A stretch of 64,000 bases of DNA from Gammaproteobacteria bacterium. Lineage in GTDB: Bacteria > Pseudomonadota > Gammaproteobacteria > JAUZRS01. Position 1 is the stretch's first letter, and each line of letters starts with the position of its first letter. The stretch covers positions 376,121-440,120 of the forward strand of contig JAUZSP010000006.1 in the NCBI GenBank assembly GCA_030949385.1, written 5' to 3'. The translations under genes were made by a program, and so were the position numbers. The notes beneath the pieces are model-generated. The model was not told the DNA's origin and did not search any database. It worked only from the letters and a program-made list of their open reading frames with translations. Positions 10,086-19,312 of the stretch are shown in pieces.

Positions 10086-13000
10086 ATGATGTATTGGCTG
10101 TTTAAATGGCTGCTGGCTATGCTCTCAACTTTGCTGGTGGCTGCTGTTTTGTTATTGCTTTCCAGTTATCTTTTGCTCAGATCTCCTTTTTTTTATCACA
10201 CCCTATTGCCCCAATTACAGCCCATTTTGCAACAAAATGGCCTTCGCATTAAGCAATTGCAATCCTTGGAAATTGATCTGTTGCGTGGCATCAAAATTTC
10301 TGGCCTCAGCTTGCATTGGCAAGACAACGAAAAAAGCTGGGTTTCGTTGCAGTTGGCTGAATTTGAACTGCGTTATTCTCTGTCAGAATTATGGCAACAA
10401 CGTCTGTTTATTGAAGCGTTGACGTTGAAAAAGCTTGATTTAGAGGCGGAGTTACAGGCAGTAGCACAGCTTGAAAAACAAACCGAAGAACCGATTGATT
10501 GGCAACAGAAGATCAGCGAGCAGGCTTTACCTCTGGTGGTAAAAAACATATCCCTTACGCAGAGCCAGCTGAAAATAACCTTGTTAAAAACAGAAGAAAA
10601 AGTGCAAATTGAGACCGGTTTGGATTATCAAGGCGAGTTGCAGTGGCAAGGAGATGAAATAAAAAGCCAACAGCGTGTTGAACTCAGTGCTCTCAATTTT
10701 TCACGGTGGCATAACAAGGTGCAGCAGACCTTATCTAAGGCGGATTTATCGCTGAAATTGGATCTGGATCTGCTGGATTTGAAGCATGAACCCAAGTTGG
10801 ATTTTAATTCAGAGTTAGAGTTCAATGCGGGCAAGCTGTTGCACAAAACCTCAACGCTTCAATTAGTTTTTCAACCGCAAGGGCAATTAAGCCTTAATGG
10901 TAATCTGAGTGAGTTAAGCAAGCCTCTGGAAAGTTTATATTTTGAATTTGAACAGAATTTTTTAATAGAGCGATTTGAGTTGCAGCAGCAGCGTGAAGAG
11001 AAAGGCAAAGTTGAAACGACTCGGTTGGCAAAACAACAGGCTGTTTTCAGTGGTGAGTATAAAAAGGGTCACATTCAACTTCAGGGTGAGCTGGTTCAGC
11101 AGCAGTTACAGTTGCCGCAACTGAAAAAATGGGTGAATACAAAACAGCTGATTCACCTAAGCAGCGATGTGGCTCTGACTAAACCGCAGTTAGAAATCCA
11201 GTTTTTTTTGCAAGGTCAGCAGCTTCTTGCTCTGAATATAAGTGCAGAAAATACAGAAAATAGCTTGATGTTAAAGCCTGATCTGATGTTGTACGTTCGG
11301 CAAAATTTATTGGCCTACAGTGATTTAGCCAAGCCGCTGGCTCAATTTGGAGGGCAAAAAATAGAATTGCAAGCCGAAGTAACACTGCATCATCAGCAGC
11401 AGAACATTCAATCTGCTGATTTTAGCCGTTTTATGCAGTGGCCTGCGAGTGTGGAAGGGCAAATGAGCTTGACTCAGTTAAGTCAGCCGAAACAGAAAAA
11501 CAGTCCGATTTATAAACAGCCAATTAATGTGAATTTTTCCCTTAAAAAAGAGGGTCGGTATCAGGTCGAATGGCAGCTTAAAGCCCCCCAGCTCAAACTG
11601 GCCGAATTAAAACGCGCCATTGCCCTTGAGTGGCAAAACAGCAGTGAATTTCAATGGCCTCTGCAACAGAGCAGCATCAAGGGTTCTTTGAGCTTGGATC
11701 AAAAACCCGTACTGTCGTACCAACTAGAGCTGAGTGATCGAGAAAAAGAGGCAAAAATAAGTGCCACTTTGGATCTAACGTTAGATCCAAAGTGGCGGCG
11801 TTATCATTCCAATTTGGCGCAGTTGGATCAATTGGGGCGCAGCGACCTTAACTGGAATCTGCACGCCACGTTGCAGCATCGTAAACCGAATTTGTTGTCT
11901 TTGTTGGCAGAGGATCTATCCCAAGGCCAAATTCAGCTGCAATCCAATATCAGGGTGAAGCAGCGCAGTCGCGGTACGTTGTTGCAGTTTAAACAACCCC
12001 TTGAGCTAAAACAGCAGTTGAACTGGTCAGGGCGCGGACTTGAGTTGGCCAGTCAATTCACAGCGGGGCATTTAAAGGTAAACAATCTGTTTAAAACAAA
12101 AAATTTACAAGCACAACTACAGCTTGAAACAGATGTTGTGCCAATCCCGAAAAAAGCTAAATTAACACTTACTGCCGATGCAGAGTCACTGATTTTTAAA
12201 GACGGTTTTGAAACCGCTGCTCTGCTGTTTCCTGTGCGCTTGAGTGCCAAAGGGCGGCAAACGGGTCAGCAGTTGGTGTTGGATGAATTTAACGTGGACT
12301 TGAGTAAAAAATTATTGAATCTGAAGTTGTCAGCTAACTTTAATCCGCAGAACAACAGCGGTCAGGCCAGTGGTCTGTTGCAGAGCTATCTGCGCCCCCA
12401 TTTATTGCATCAACCGGCGCTCTCGGGCAGCGGCAGTGTGGCATTGCCGTGGCAACTGACTCTCGAAGAGGGGCGGCGGGCGAGTTTGGAGGCGGAGATG
12501 ACTTTTACCGATTTTGCTCTGTCACTGGATCAAATGGCGCTGAATAACATCAATGGCTCGCTGAAAATTGCCGAAGAGTTGCAGCTCAACGACGATAATA
12601 CCGTGGGTTTTCGTTATCTGTTGCACGTTGATCCGTTTCAACGAGTGGATTACAGCCGTGTGCAACCGCAATTGTTGAGTCGGCAAAACTTAAGCATCGA
12701 ACAGCTGCAACTCGATCATTACCAAGTGGGGCCGCTGCACGCCAGCTTGGGTTTGGAGCAAAATTTATTGAAGTTGCAACAGTTTGATTTGGCGCTGTAC
12801 GGAGGGTTTATTACCGGCCAGTTTTACCTTGATGCCACGCCTGGCAATTGGAAAATTGGTTTGTTAAGTCGTCTCAGTCAAATTAACCTCCAGCCGTTGT
12901 TGGCAGAAGATTCAGTTTATAAAGACAGCCCACAAAACCCCATCAGTGCGCGTACTGCGTTGGAGTTTGATCTCAAGCGGCGCTTGTTGGAAGGCCGCGT

Positions 13001-13277
13001 TGACATCAGTGATATCAGTCGTGAGCAGCTGTTGCAACTGCTGGAACTGTTTGATCCAAATTATGAAGATGAGCAGTTGGCGAAAATTCGTGCCGCAGTG
13101 CAAATTGCTTATCCAGAATGGCTGGCGCTCAAGATGCAAAAAGGCTTGCTGGATTTGGAGCTGTCACTGTCATTAATACCAGGTACGTTGCGGGTACAAA
13201 ATTTACCGCTGAGCCCCATTTTGGAACGTTTTGCCGGTGAGGCATTGAATAATATTGAGGCGTTACCGCTGCAATAA
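10086..13277 (+). CDS. Large AsmA/YdbH-like membrane-anchored periplasmic protein
   Basis: A 1063-residue protein with one N-terminal membrane anchor (LLAMLSTLLVAAVLLLLSSYLLL) and a long periplasmic part of alternating beta-strand segments rich in Leu/Gln, with many LQL.LDL. patterns. The general form is that of AsmA-like proteins (TamB, YhdP, YdbH), thought to be beta-taco bridges moving phospholipid between membranes. The C-terminal region resembles YdbH, and a tiny lipoprotein gene follows, as ynbE follows ydbH in E. coli, though that lipoprotein does not look like YnbE. The family is assigned by form, so the exact orthology is uncertain. It forms a tight series with the genes at 9570, 13289 and 13540. 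It contains a perfect 34-bp palindrome at 11763-11796. Confidence 0.65.
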   Translation: MMYWLFKWLLAMLSTLLVAAVLLLLSSYLLLRSPFFYHTLLPQLQPILQQNGLRIKQLQSLEIDLLRGIKISGLSLHWQDNEKSWVSLQLAEFELRYSLSELWQQRLFIEALTLKKLDLEAELQAVAQLEKQTEEPIDWQQKISEQALPLVVKNISLTQSQLKITLLKTEEKVQIETGLDYQGELQWQGDEIKSQQRVELSALNFSRWHNKVQQTLSKADLSLKLDLDLLDLKHEPKLDFNSELEFNAGKLLHKTSTLQLVFQPQGQLSLNGNLSELSKPLESLYFEFEQNFLIERFELQQQREEKGKVETTRLAKQQAVFSGEYKKGHIQLQGELVQQQLQLPQLKKWVNTKQLIHLSSDVALTKPQLEIQFFLQGQQLLALNISAENTENSLMLKPDLMLYVRQNLLAYSDLAKPLAQFGGQKIELQAEVTLHHQQQNIQSADFSRFMQWPASVEGQMSLTQLSQPKQKNSPIYKQPINVNFSLKKEGRYQVEWQLKAPQLKLAELKRAIALEWQNSSEFQWPLQQSSIKGSLSLDQKPVLSYQLELSDREKEAKISATLDLTLDPKWRRYHSNLAQLDQLGRSDLNWNLHATLQHRKPNLLSLLAEDLSQGQIQLQSNIRVKQRSRGTLLQFKQPLELKQQLNWSGRGLELASQFTAGHLKVNNLFKTKNLQAQLQLETDVVPIPKKAKLTLTADAESLIFKDGFETAALLFPVRLSAKGRQTGQQLVLDEFNVDLSKKLLNLKLSANFNPQNNSGQASGLLQSYLRPHLLHQPALSGSGSVALPWQLTLEEGRRASLEAEMTFTDFALSLDQMALNNINGSLKIAEELQLNDDNTVGFRYLLHVDPFQRVDYSRVQPQLLSRQNLSIEQLQLDHYQVGPLHASLGLEQNLLKLQQFDLALYGGFITGQFYLDATPGNWKIGLLSRLSQINLQPLLAEDSVYKDSPQNPISARTALEFDLKRRLLEGRVDISDISREQLLQLLELFDPNYEDEQLAKIRAAVQIAYPEWLALKMQKGLLDLELSLSLIPGTLRVQNLPLSPILERFAGEALNNIEALPLQ
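11763..11796. repeat. Perfect 34-bp palindrome inside the AsmA-like gene
   Basis: The left half GCCACTTTGGATCTAAC is followed immediately by its exact reverse complement. It is translated in frame as ATLDLTLDPKW. As RNA it would fold into a stem of about 15 bp with a minimal loop, and as DNA it could extrude a cruciform or act as a binding site. No T-tract follows, so it is not a normal terminator. Confidence 0.9.
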
Positions 13278-13288
13278 AGGAGTTGTTG

Positions 13289-13543
13289 ATGAAATTTGGA
13301 CTGTTTTTAATAAGCGTGTTGGTCTCTGGTTGTGTGGCGCTTCCGGATGTCTATTTAATTGATCGACATACGGTAATGGAAGCTGAAGCGTCGGGTGAGT
13401 GGCCAGAGCTGGAGCGACGTTTAGCACAGCAGGCGCTAAAATTGGGGCCAGAGTCGCTGCTCATCGGTCAGGATGATCCGCGTAAAAAAAGAGCCTTTAG
13501 CGTTCTTAATGGTGAATTTGTGGTGGAGTCAAAGTCGCAATGA
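13289..13543 (+). CDS. Small lipoprotein between the AsmA-like and propeller genes
   Basis: About 84 residues from ATG 13289, with AAAGGAG just upstream; the TTG codons before it are poorer starts. The signal peptide MKFGLFLISVLVSGC ends in a lipobox (LVSGC), so the mature protein should be lipid-anchored. The mature part contains LIDRHTVMEAEASGEWPELERR and ends in VLNGEFVVESKSQ. I do not recognise the family. It lies 11 bases after the AsmA-like gene and overlaps the next gene by ATGA. This strongly suggests that the three products work together, and small lipoproteins do partner AsmA-like proteins elsewhere (YnbE with YdbH). Confidence 0.7.
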   Translation: MKFGLFLISVLVSGCVALPDVYLIDRHTVMEAEASGEWPELERRLAQQALKLGPESLLIGQDDPRKKRAFSVLNGEFVVESKSQ

Positions 13544-16500
13544 ACCGGTTATTGATGCTGTTTTTTTTGCTGGGTTTGGTGTCGGTTTCTGTAGCTGAAG
13601 AGTCGGACGAATGGCGTAATAATCGCATTGCGTTGTTGGATAAAATCACTGTAGGGCCGTGGGATAATTTTCAAGCCACGGTCAGTCGTGATGATCAACA
13701 GGTTGTTTTTACCCGTGACCGTAATCAGATCCCTAATTTATTTCAGCTGGATCCAGATAAAAAAACCTTACAGGCGGTGTTGCGGGGGCGAGACGATGCC
13801 AAAGATGCCACTTTTAGCCACGATGGTAAGCGGTTGCTGTTTACCCGTTATCGGCGTGATGCACAAGGTAATATCTGTCTGTTAACCTTGGGTCAGCAGG
13901 AGCCTGACTGTTTTACCGATTCTGCGACCATTGATCACTCACCCTTTTGGGTTGGTGAAGATAAAGTGGCTTATCTGCGTCGCAGTGCCTTGCAGTTGCA
14001 GTGGCAACTGGTGCTGTATGATCTGAACAGTAAACAAGATCAGGTGCTGTTTCACGGTAATTTTTCTTCTGCCACCGCCTCGGTTGACGGTCGTTATCTG
14101 TTGTTGAGTGAAATCACTACAGAAAATAAGCGACAAACAAAACGGTATGATTTTGAGGATCAATCCCTAAAAATATTGCCTGAGTTTGATCTGCCTGGTA
14201 TCAGTGGTTTTCAACGTTTTTCTAATGACGGTCAGTGGCTCTATTTCAGCCGTTTTATGAGCGACACCAACAACGATCAACTGATTGACGGCAATGATAA
14301 TGGGGTGATTTTTCGCATTCCGTGGCAACGTTTTTTACACGCCAAAGAACGGCTGCTGCCTGAGCAGCTTACTTCGGTAAGCAATAACTGTAAATTCCCT
14401 GAACTGAGTGATAGCCACCTCTATTTGACCTGTGCTTTTGAAGGTTCGCTGGACATCTACCGCACTCGTTTGCAAGGTGTGGTGCCACAGCAGTGGGGAG
14501 TGGAGCAGTTATGGGAAGCGCATCGTGCTGCGCGCAGCCATGCAGCGCGTTTGTTGATTCTCAATACGTTGCGTTACCGTTTTCCTGCGGTTGATAATTC
14601 GATTGTCGAACGTATTTTGAGTCACCATTTGGACAACGCTGAATTTTCTGCGGCGCGTTATTATTTGGCTCAGTTGCAACAGGAGAAGAGTCAACAGCCC
14701 AATTTAGCCCTTTTTTACCAAAGCCTGAATCGTTTGTTAGCCATTCGCTCCAGTAAGCAGAAAATACCGGTGGGTATTGTGACCGCGCGTTTTCAGCGCT
14801 GGGTTAAAGATGAACGTCAGCAATTGCAACAGGGGTCGCAGTGGCCAGAGTTAAAAAACTTAGTTCATGCTTATCTTGATTATGAGTTAGAACAGCAAGA
14901 GAGTGCTTTGCAGCGCTTGAATCAAGTGGGTTTGCAAGCAGGGCAGTTTCCATTGGAGGGTTATTTAGCCTTTGAACTGTATAAATTGTTGCTGCAAGAA
15001 AGCGATTCAAAGCGATTGTTAAGTCTCTATCCGGAGATGTTTAATCACGCTGATTTTTCCCTAGAAGCACAACTTTATTATGCGTTTCACTATCTGAAAT
15101 TATTGGCTCAATTGGAGCCGGATCTGGCACAGCGCCAGCAGTTGCTGACATTGCAAAAAAAGAGCGTGGTAACGGAGGTGCAAAAGTTGTTTGCGCTTGA
15201 GCTGGCCGGTTTAACCTTGGTGCAAGCCGCTGAGCCACTGCAACAGCAGCAGGCTTTTGCGCGTATGAGCCAACTGTTGCGTGACAGCCAGCATCAGCCG
15301 TTGCTGCGTAAAGTGGCTCATATTCGTGCCATTCAAATTTTGGCTGCTGCTGAGCGTTACGATTTTATGGAGTTGATGTCGCGCAGTTGGCTGTTATTGA
15401 CTCATATTTCTGAGATGGAATTTATAAACAGCCGTGATCAATACGCCACCATTATGTTGGATAAAGCCTATGGTCTGATGCAGCAGAGTCAGCTGGCCAA
15501 AGCCTATAATACCTTTTACAGTGCCATTCGCCAGACCGATGATCTGGAAGCGCATTACCAGCTGATTGAGCTGGCGGCCATTCCGAGTCTGAATAAAAAA
15601 GAGAACCTGAAACAGGTTTATGAGCTACTGGAAAAGCAGAAACTGTTGGCGGTCAGTGCGCCTTATGTGCAGGCGTTGCAACTCATGTTGGATGAAAAAA
15701 GTACCGAAGAGCAAGAGGCAAAAGCGCTGGCGCTGCTGCAAACAATGGATCACCGCAGCAGTACGCCAGCGATGCAGGAGCTGTTAATGGGGGTGATTTA
15801 CCATCGGCAGTTACGTCGTTCTCAGCAAGGCTACCGTTTTGATCAGCCCCTGTTTCAGCAGGCGCATCATCATTATATGATGGCGCTTGATTTTGGTCGT
15901 GAAAACCAGCGTATCAATGCCGTGGTGTGGGAGAACTTGGCTCACTTGCATCTGGATGTGCGGCATTACGGTTTGGCCTCTGGGTTTTTTCAGCACCGCT
16001 TGACTGCGCCTTTTTTAAATGCGAAACGGGAGGCCAATCTGCGCTGGTTTGCGGCGCGGGCGCTGTTTTACAGCAATCAACCACAAGAAGCGCAGCAGCA
16101 GGCCGAGCAAGCCTATCTGTTGGCTAAACAGGCCCCTAGCTTAGAGTCGTTGCCTTTTTTGGAGAAATGGGCTTTTTATACTTTGCAAGCGGAGCATTAC
16201 ATTGAGGCTGAGCAACGTTATAAAACGCTGTTGGCGCAGTCGGATAAATTAAGTGTTAACAACCAAATTAAAGCCCGTTTAGCGTATGCTTATGCCCTGA
16301 AAAAACAGCAGAAAAATAGGCAAGCCGTTGATCAGTATCAGCGGGTTTTGCAATTAAGTGCTCAATTGAAACCAGAAGAAAAAAGCCAAACCCAGCTGTT
16401 GAAAACCGATGCGGTGCGTTATCAACTGTTGGCGCACGGTTTTTTAGCGCAGTTGAATGGGGCGGATAAGGCCGTTGTGCATCATCAAACACGGATCGCT

Positions 16501-16914
16501 CTTTGGCAGCAGATTGAAGCAGAACCAGAAACGTACGCTTACAGTGAGGCGAGCCGTCTCTCGTTTCTGTGCAAAGATCAGCAGCAATTGGCGTTGACGT
16601 TGGAACAGGTGGGGCGTTTAGATGAGGCATTCCAAGCTATGAATGCCGCTTTGCACAGTGCAGCACAGTGGAGTGAAGAGAGTGAAAACAGCACGGGGCC
16701 GGTGATTTATCGTAGCTTGGTTAATGGGCTTAGTTTTTCTCTGTTGCATCCCGAAGAAGCTAAGCAGCATCAGCTTGAGCCGTTAGGCGAATGGGTGAAC
16801 GCAGCTTTGCAGGGTTTTGAAAGTGCCGTTTATCGTTCTGAAGTGTTGCTGGAGCAAGAGGCGCGATTGCGCCGGTTGTGGGAAAGGTATTCTGAGAGTG
16901 TGCTAGGACAATGA
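13540..16914 (+). CDS. Secreted TolB-like beta-propeller plus TPR protein
   Basis: A 1124-residue protein with a signal peptide (MNRLLMLFFLLGLVSVSVAEE, cleavage after VA). Residues about 30-320 carry PD40/TolB-type propeller repeats: ATVSRDDQQVVFTRDRNQ, ATFSHDGKRLLFTRYRRD, RFSNDGQWLYFSRF, and a calcium-site-like DTNNDQLIDGNDNG near residue 245. The remainder (about 330-1124) is helical with TPR-like repeats, for example LAKAYNTFYSAIRQTDDLEAHYQLI and ALALLQTMDHRSSTP, rich in Gln and Leu. ATG 13540 overlaps the lipoprotein stop (ATGA). TolB-like propellers bind envelope partners and TPRs act as scaffolds. With the AsmA-like protein and lipoprotein it could form a trans-envelope complex; no close characterised relative comes to mind. 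Confidence 0.7.
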   Translation: MNRLLMLFFLLGLVSVSVAEESDEWRNNRIALLDKITVGPWDNFQATVSRDDQQVVFTRDRNQIPNLFQLDPDKKTLQAVLRGRDDAKDATFSHDGKRLLFTRYRRDAQGNICLLTLGQQEPDCFTDSATIDHSPFWVGEDKVAYLRRSALQLQWQLVLYDLNSKQDQVLFHGNFSSATASVDGRYLLLSEITTENKRQTKRYDFEDQSLKILPEFDLPGISGFQRFSNDGQWLYFSRFMSDTNNDQLIDGNDNGVIFRIPWQRFLHAKERLLPEQLTSVSNNCKFPELSDSHLYLTCAFEGSLDIYRTRLQGVVPQQWGVEQLWEAHRAARSHAARLLILNTLRYRFPAVDNSIVERILSHHLDNAEFSAARYYLAQLQQEKSQQPNLALFYQSLNRLLAIRSSKQKIPVGIVTARFQRWVKDERQQLQQGSQWPELKNLVHAYLDYELEQQESALQRLNQVGLQAGQFPLEGYLAFELYKLLLQESDSKRLLSLYPEMFNHADFSLEAQLYYAFHYLKLLAQLEPDLAQRQQLLTLQKKSVVTEVQKLFALELAGLTLVQAAEPLQQQQAFARMSQLLRDSQHQPLLRKVAHIRAIQILAAAERYDFMELMSRSWLLLTHISEMEFINSRDQYATIMLDKAYGLMQQSQLAKAYNTFYSAIRQTDDLEAHYQLIELAAIPSLNKKENLKQVYELLEKQKLLAVSAPYVQALQLMLDEKSTEEQEAKALALLQTMDHRSSTPAMQELLMGVIYHRQLRRSQQGYRFDQPLFQQAHHHYMMALDFGRENQRINAVVWENLAHLHLDVRHYGLASGFFQHRLTAPFLNAKREANLRWFAARALFYSNQPQEAQQQAEQAYLLAKQAPSLESLPFLEKWAFYTLQAEHYIEAEQRYKTLLAQSDKLSVNNQIKARLAYAYALKKQQKNRQAVDQYQRVLQLSAQLKPEEKSQTQLLKTDAVRYQLLAHGFLAQLNGADKAVVHHQTRIALWQQIEAEPETYAYSEASRLSFLCKDQQQLALTLEQVGRLDEAFQAMNAALHSAAQWSEESENSTGPVIYRSLVNGLSFSLLHPEEAKQHQLEPLGEWVNAALQGFESAVYRSEVLLEQEARLRRLWERYSESVLGQ

Positions 16915-16935
16915 ATAACCCATTAGGAGAATAAA

Positions 16936-17493
16936 ATGAGCGAAAAGATAACAAATAAATTGGGCCCTTTAGCGGCTCTTGTTGGCTGTTGGGAGGGAGA
17001 TAAAGGCGTTGATGTTTCCCGTGTTCACAGCAAAGTGAAAGAGACTCGCTATCGTGAAAAGGTGACCTTTGAAGCGCTCGGCCCGGTTAGAAATGGACCG
17101 CAAGAGCTGTACGGCTTACGTTACTCGATGACGGCATGGCGCTTGGGTGAAAACGATGCGTTTCATGAAGAGCTGGGATATTGGTTGTGGGATGCGGCCA
17201 ATGAACAGGTGTTGCGCTGTTTTATGGTGCCGCGTGGGGTGTTGATTAACGCGGGCGGTGATGCGTATGTTGAGAGTAAGCGGTTGCATTTGTCCGCCGA
17301 GGTGGGTTCTGAAACGTATGGGATCTTGTCCAATAAATATTTGGATGAATCGTATAAAACCATGAAGTATATTTTAGATGTGGTGATTCATGATAATGGC
17401 CGTTTTAGTTATAAAGAGACCACTCAATTATGGATACCGGTGAATGAAGCCCTTTTTAATCATACGGATGAAAATACGTTAGTTAAAGTATGA
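16936..17493 (+). CDS. Heme-binding beta-barrel protein, nitrobindin/THAP4-like (DUF1794)
   Basis: A 185-residue protein without a signal peptide. LGPLAALVGCWEGDKGVDVS, LYGLRYSMTAWRLGE, FHEELGYWLWDAANEQVLRCFMVPRG and LSAEVGSETYGILSN match the proteobacterial FABP-like heme-binding barrel family. Relatives bind heme and react with nitric oxide or peroxynitrite, but the ligand of this subgroup is not settled. A good ribosome site (TAGGAG) precedes ATG 16936. Its last codons overlap the tamA start (ATGA at 17490-17493), so it is translationally coupled to an outer-membrane assembly gene, an unexpected pairing. Confidence 0.8.
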   Translation: MSEKITNKLGPLAALVGCWEGDKGVDVSRVHSKVKETRYREKVTFEALGPVRNGPQELYGLRYSMTAWRLGENDAFHEELGYWLWDAANEQVLRCFMVPRGVLINAGGDAYVESKRLHLSAEVGSETYGILSNKYLDESYKTMKYILDVVIHDNGRFSYKETTQLWIPVNEALFNHTDENTLVKV

Positions 17494-19295
17494 GGTTTGT
17501 AGGACGGTATCAATCACTTGTTCTAGGGCTGTTATTCAGCCTCTGGCTCTCGCCGTTGTGTGCGGAGTCGAGCCGTGACTTTGCTTACGAGTTGGAGATT
17601 GAGGTGGATTCGCGCGGCTTGCAGCCCTTGTTACAAGGCAGTTCTACTTTGCAGAGTTTGCAAGATCGACCACCAGAGTCGCTGCTGGGGTTGAAACGAC
17701 GTTTGCAAGCAGATCTAAAACGTTTTCAGCAGGTGCTTCGTTCCGAAGGGTATTACCAGCCTGATCTACGTCATAAAATCAGTTCACGTCAGAGTGATTT
17801 TAGCCCTTACCAAGTGCAGATCACGATTAAAAAAGGCGTGCTTTACCGGCTTGCGGCGTATCAAATTCGGCTCTATCGAGGTGAAATTACTTGCTTGAAA
17901 GATGACGCACATTGTCCGGCGTTGCCGCCTTTAAAAGAGCTGGGTATCAGAGTCAATATGGGGGCGAAAGCAGAGCGCATCATTGCTGCTCAGCGTCTGT
18001 TATTGTCTTGGTTTAAAGAGCGGGGTTATCCCTTTCCGGGTGTGTTGCAGCGCAAAGTGTATCTACAGCAGAGCAAAAAAAGTCTGCGGGTGGTATTGGA
18101 TCTGGATTTGGGGCCATTGGCCAAAATGGGTGAAGTGCAGATTGTGGGTCTGAAAGAGGTGAAACCGTCGTTTGTGGCGGCGCGGCGTGATGGATTGGAA
18201 GGTGATCTGTATCAGCAGCAGCAACTGAATGAGATGCGCTCACGGCTGATTAAAACCCATCTGTTTGAGACCGTGAGGGTGCGCGCAGGCAGTGAAAATG
18301 AGGGCGTGGTGCCGTTGCAGGTGGTCTTGGTAGAAAATGAGCACCGCACCTTAGGCACGGGGATTACCTACGCCAGCACCGATGGCATGGGGATCGAAGG
18401 CTCTTGGCAGCATCGTAACTTTACTGGTGTGGGGGATAATGTGCGGGTGGATTTGGATTGGTTGCCGCAACGCCAATACCAAGAAGTGACGCTGCGCCGC
18501 CCGAATTTAGAACACTTGGGTAAAACGCTCTTTTTTACCGGTACGGCAACGCAAAAACAGAGCGATGCCTTTGATCAATACGGGGCTGAGGCCACCTTAG
18601 GCCAAGAGCTGAAATTGAATGAGCACCTGAGTTGGACCTACGGTATTTCGGTCAGTTACGATAATTTGGATGACAACGAAGGCGACCATCGAGCAGTGTT
18701 GCTGGGTTTGCCAAACAGTTTGAGTTGGGACAGTCGGGATGACTTGCTTGATCCCCGCGATGGTTTTCGATTTAAATTAATTGCCACTCCCTTTGCGGGC
18801 AGCTTGGAGATGGACTTGCGGTTTCTTAAACTGGAGAGTCGGGCTTCGTATTATTTGCGTCTGAATAAAAGCGGTTCGCAGTTGTTGGCCAGTCGCTTTC
18901 GATTTGGTTCTCTGCAAGGCGAAGCTTTGCTAGATATTCCGGCCAACCGACGGTTTTATGCGGGCGGGGCGATTCGCGGTTACGGTTTGGATCGGGTTGG
19001 GCCTCTGGACAGCAACAACAATCCCACCGGCGGCCTGTCAGTAGTGGAGTTCAGTTTTGAGCTGCGTTCTCGCATCAGCGAGAGTTTTGGGTTGGTGCCT
19101 TTTTTTGATGCAGGCAATGTCTACGACGACCGTTTTCCCGACGGCAAACGGGAACTGCGCCGCAGTGTGGGTTTGGGCATTCGTTATTACACTGCCATCG
19201 GGCCGATTCGTTTTGATTACGCCGAGCCGCTGGATCGGCGTGAAGGCATTGATGAGTCGTATCAAATTTACATTAGCATTGGGCAGGTGTTTTGA
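17490..19295 (+). CDS. tamA: Outer-membrane assembly factor TamA (BamA/Omp85 family)
   Basis: A 601-residue protein with a signal peptide ending near LWLSPLCAES, three POTRA-type segments (about residues 30-270; for example LKRFQQVLRSEGYYQPDLRHKI and GLKEVKPSFVAARRDG) and a C-terminal 16-strand barrel. The barrel has GTGITYASTDGMGIEGSW, the lid-loop motif YAGGAIRGYGLDRVGPLD and the terminal strand YQIYISIGQVF ending in Phe, as needed for outer-membrane insertion. TamA works with TamB in envelope assembly. Start overlaps the preceding gene by ATGA; tamB follows directly. Confidence 0.93.
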   Translation: MRFVGRYQSLVLGLLFSLWLSPLCAESSRDFAYELEIEVDSRGLQPLLQGSSTLQSLQDRPPESLLGLKRRLQADLKRFQQVLRSEGYYQPDLRHKISSRQSDFSPYQVQITIKKGVLYRLAAYQIRLYRGEITCLKDDAHCPALPPLKELGIRVNMGAKAERIIAAQRLLLSWFKERGYPFPGVLQRKVYLQQSKKSLRVVLDLDLGPLAKMGEVQIVGLKEVKPSFVAARRDGLEGDLYQQQQLNEMRSRLIKTHLFETVRVRAGSENEGVVPLQVVLVENEHRTLGTGITYASTDGMGIEGSWQHRNFTGVGDNVRVDLDWLPQRQYQEVTLRRPNLEHLGKTLFFTGTATQKQSDAFDQYGAEATLGQELKLNEHLSWTYGISVSYDNLDDNEGDHRAVLLGLPNSLSWDSRDDLLDPRDGFRFKLIATPFAGSLEMDLRFLKLESRASYYLRLNKSGSQLLASRFRFGSLQGEALLDIPANRRFYAGGAIRGYGLDRVGPLDSNNNPTGGLSVVEFSFELRSRISESFGLVPFFDAGNVYDDRFPDGKRELRRSVGLGIRYYTAIGPIRFDYAEPLDRREGIDESYQIYISIGQVF

Positions 19296-19312
19296 TCTCT
19301 TTTGTGGTGTCT

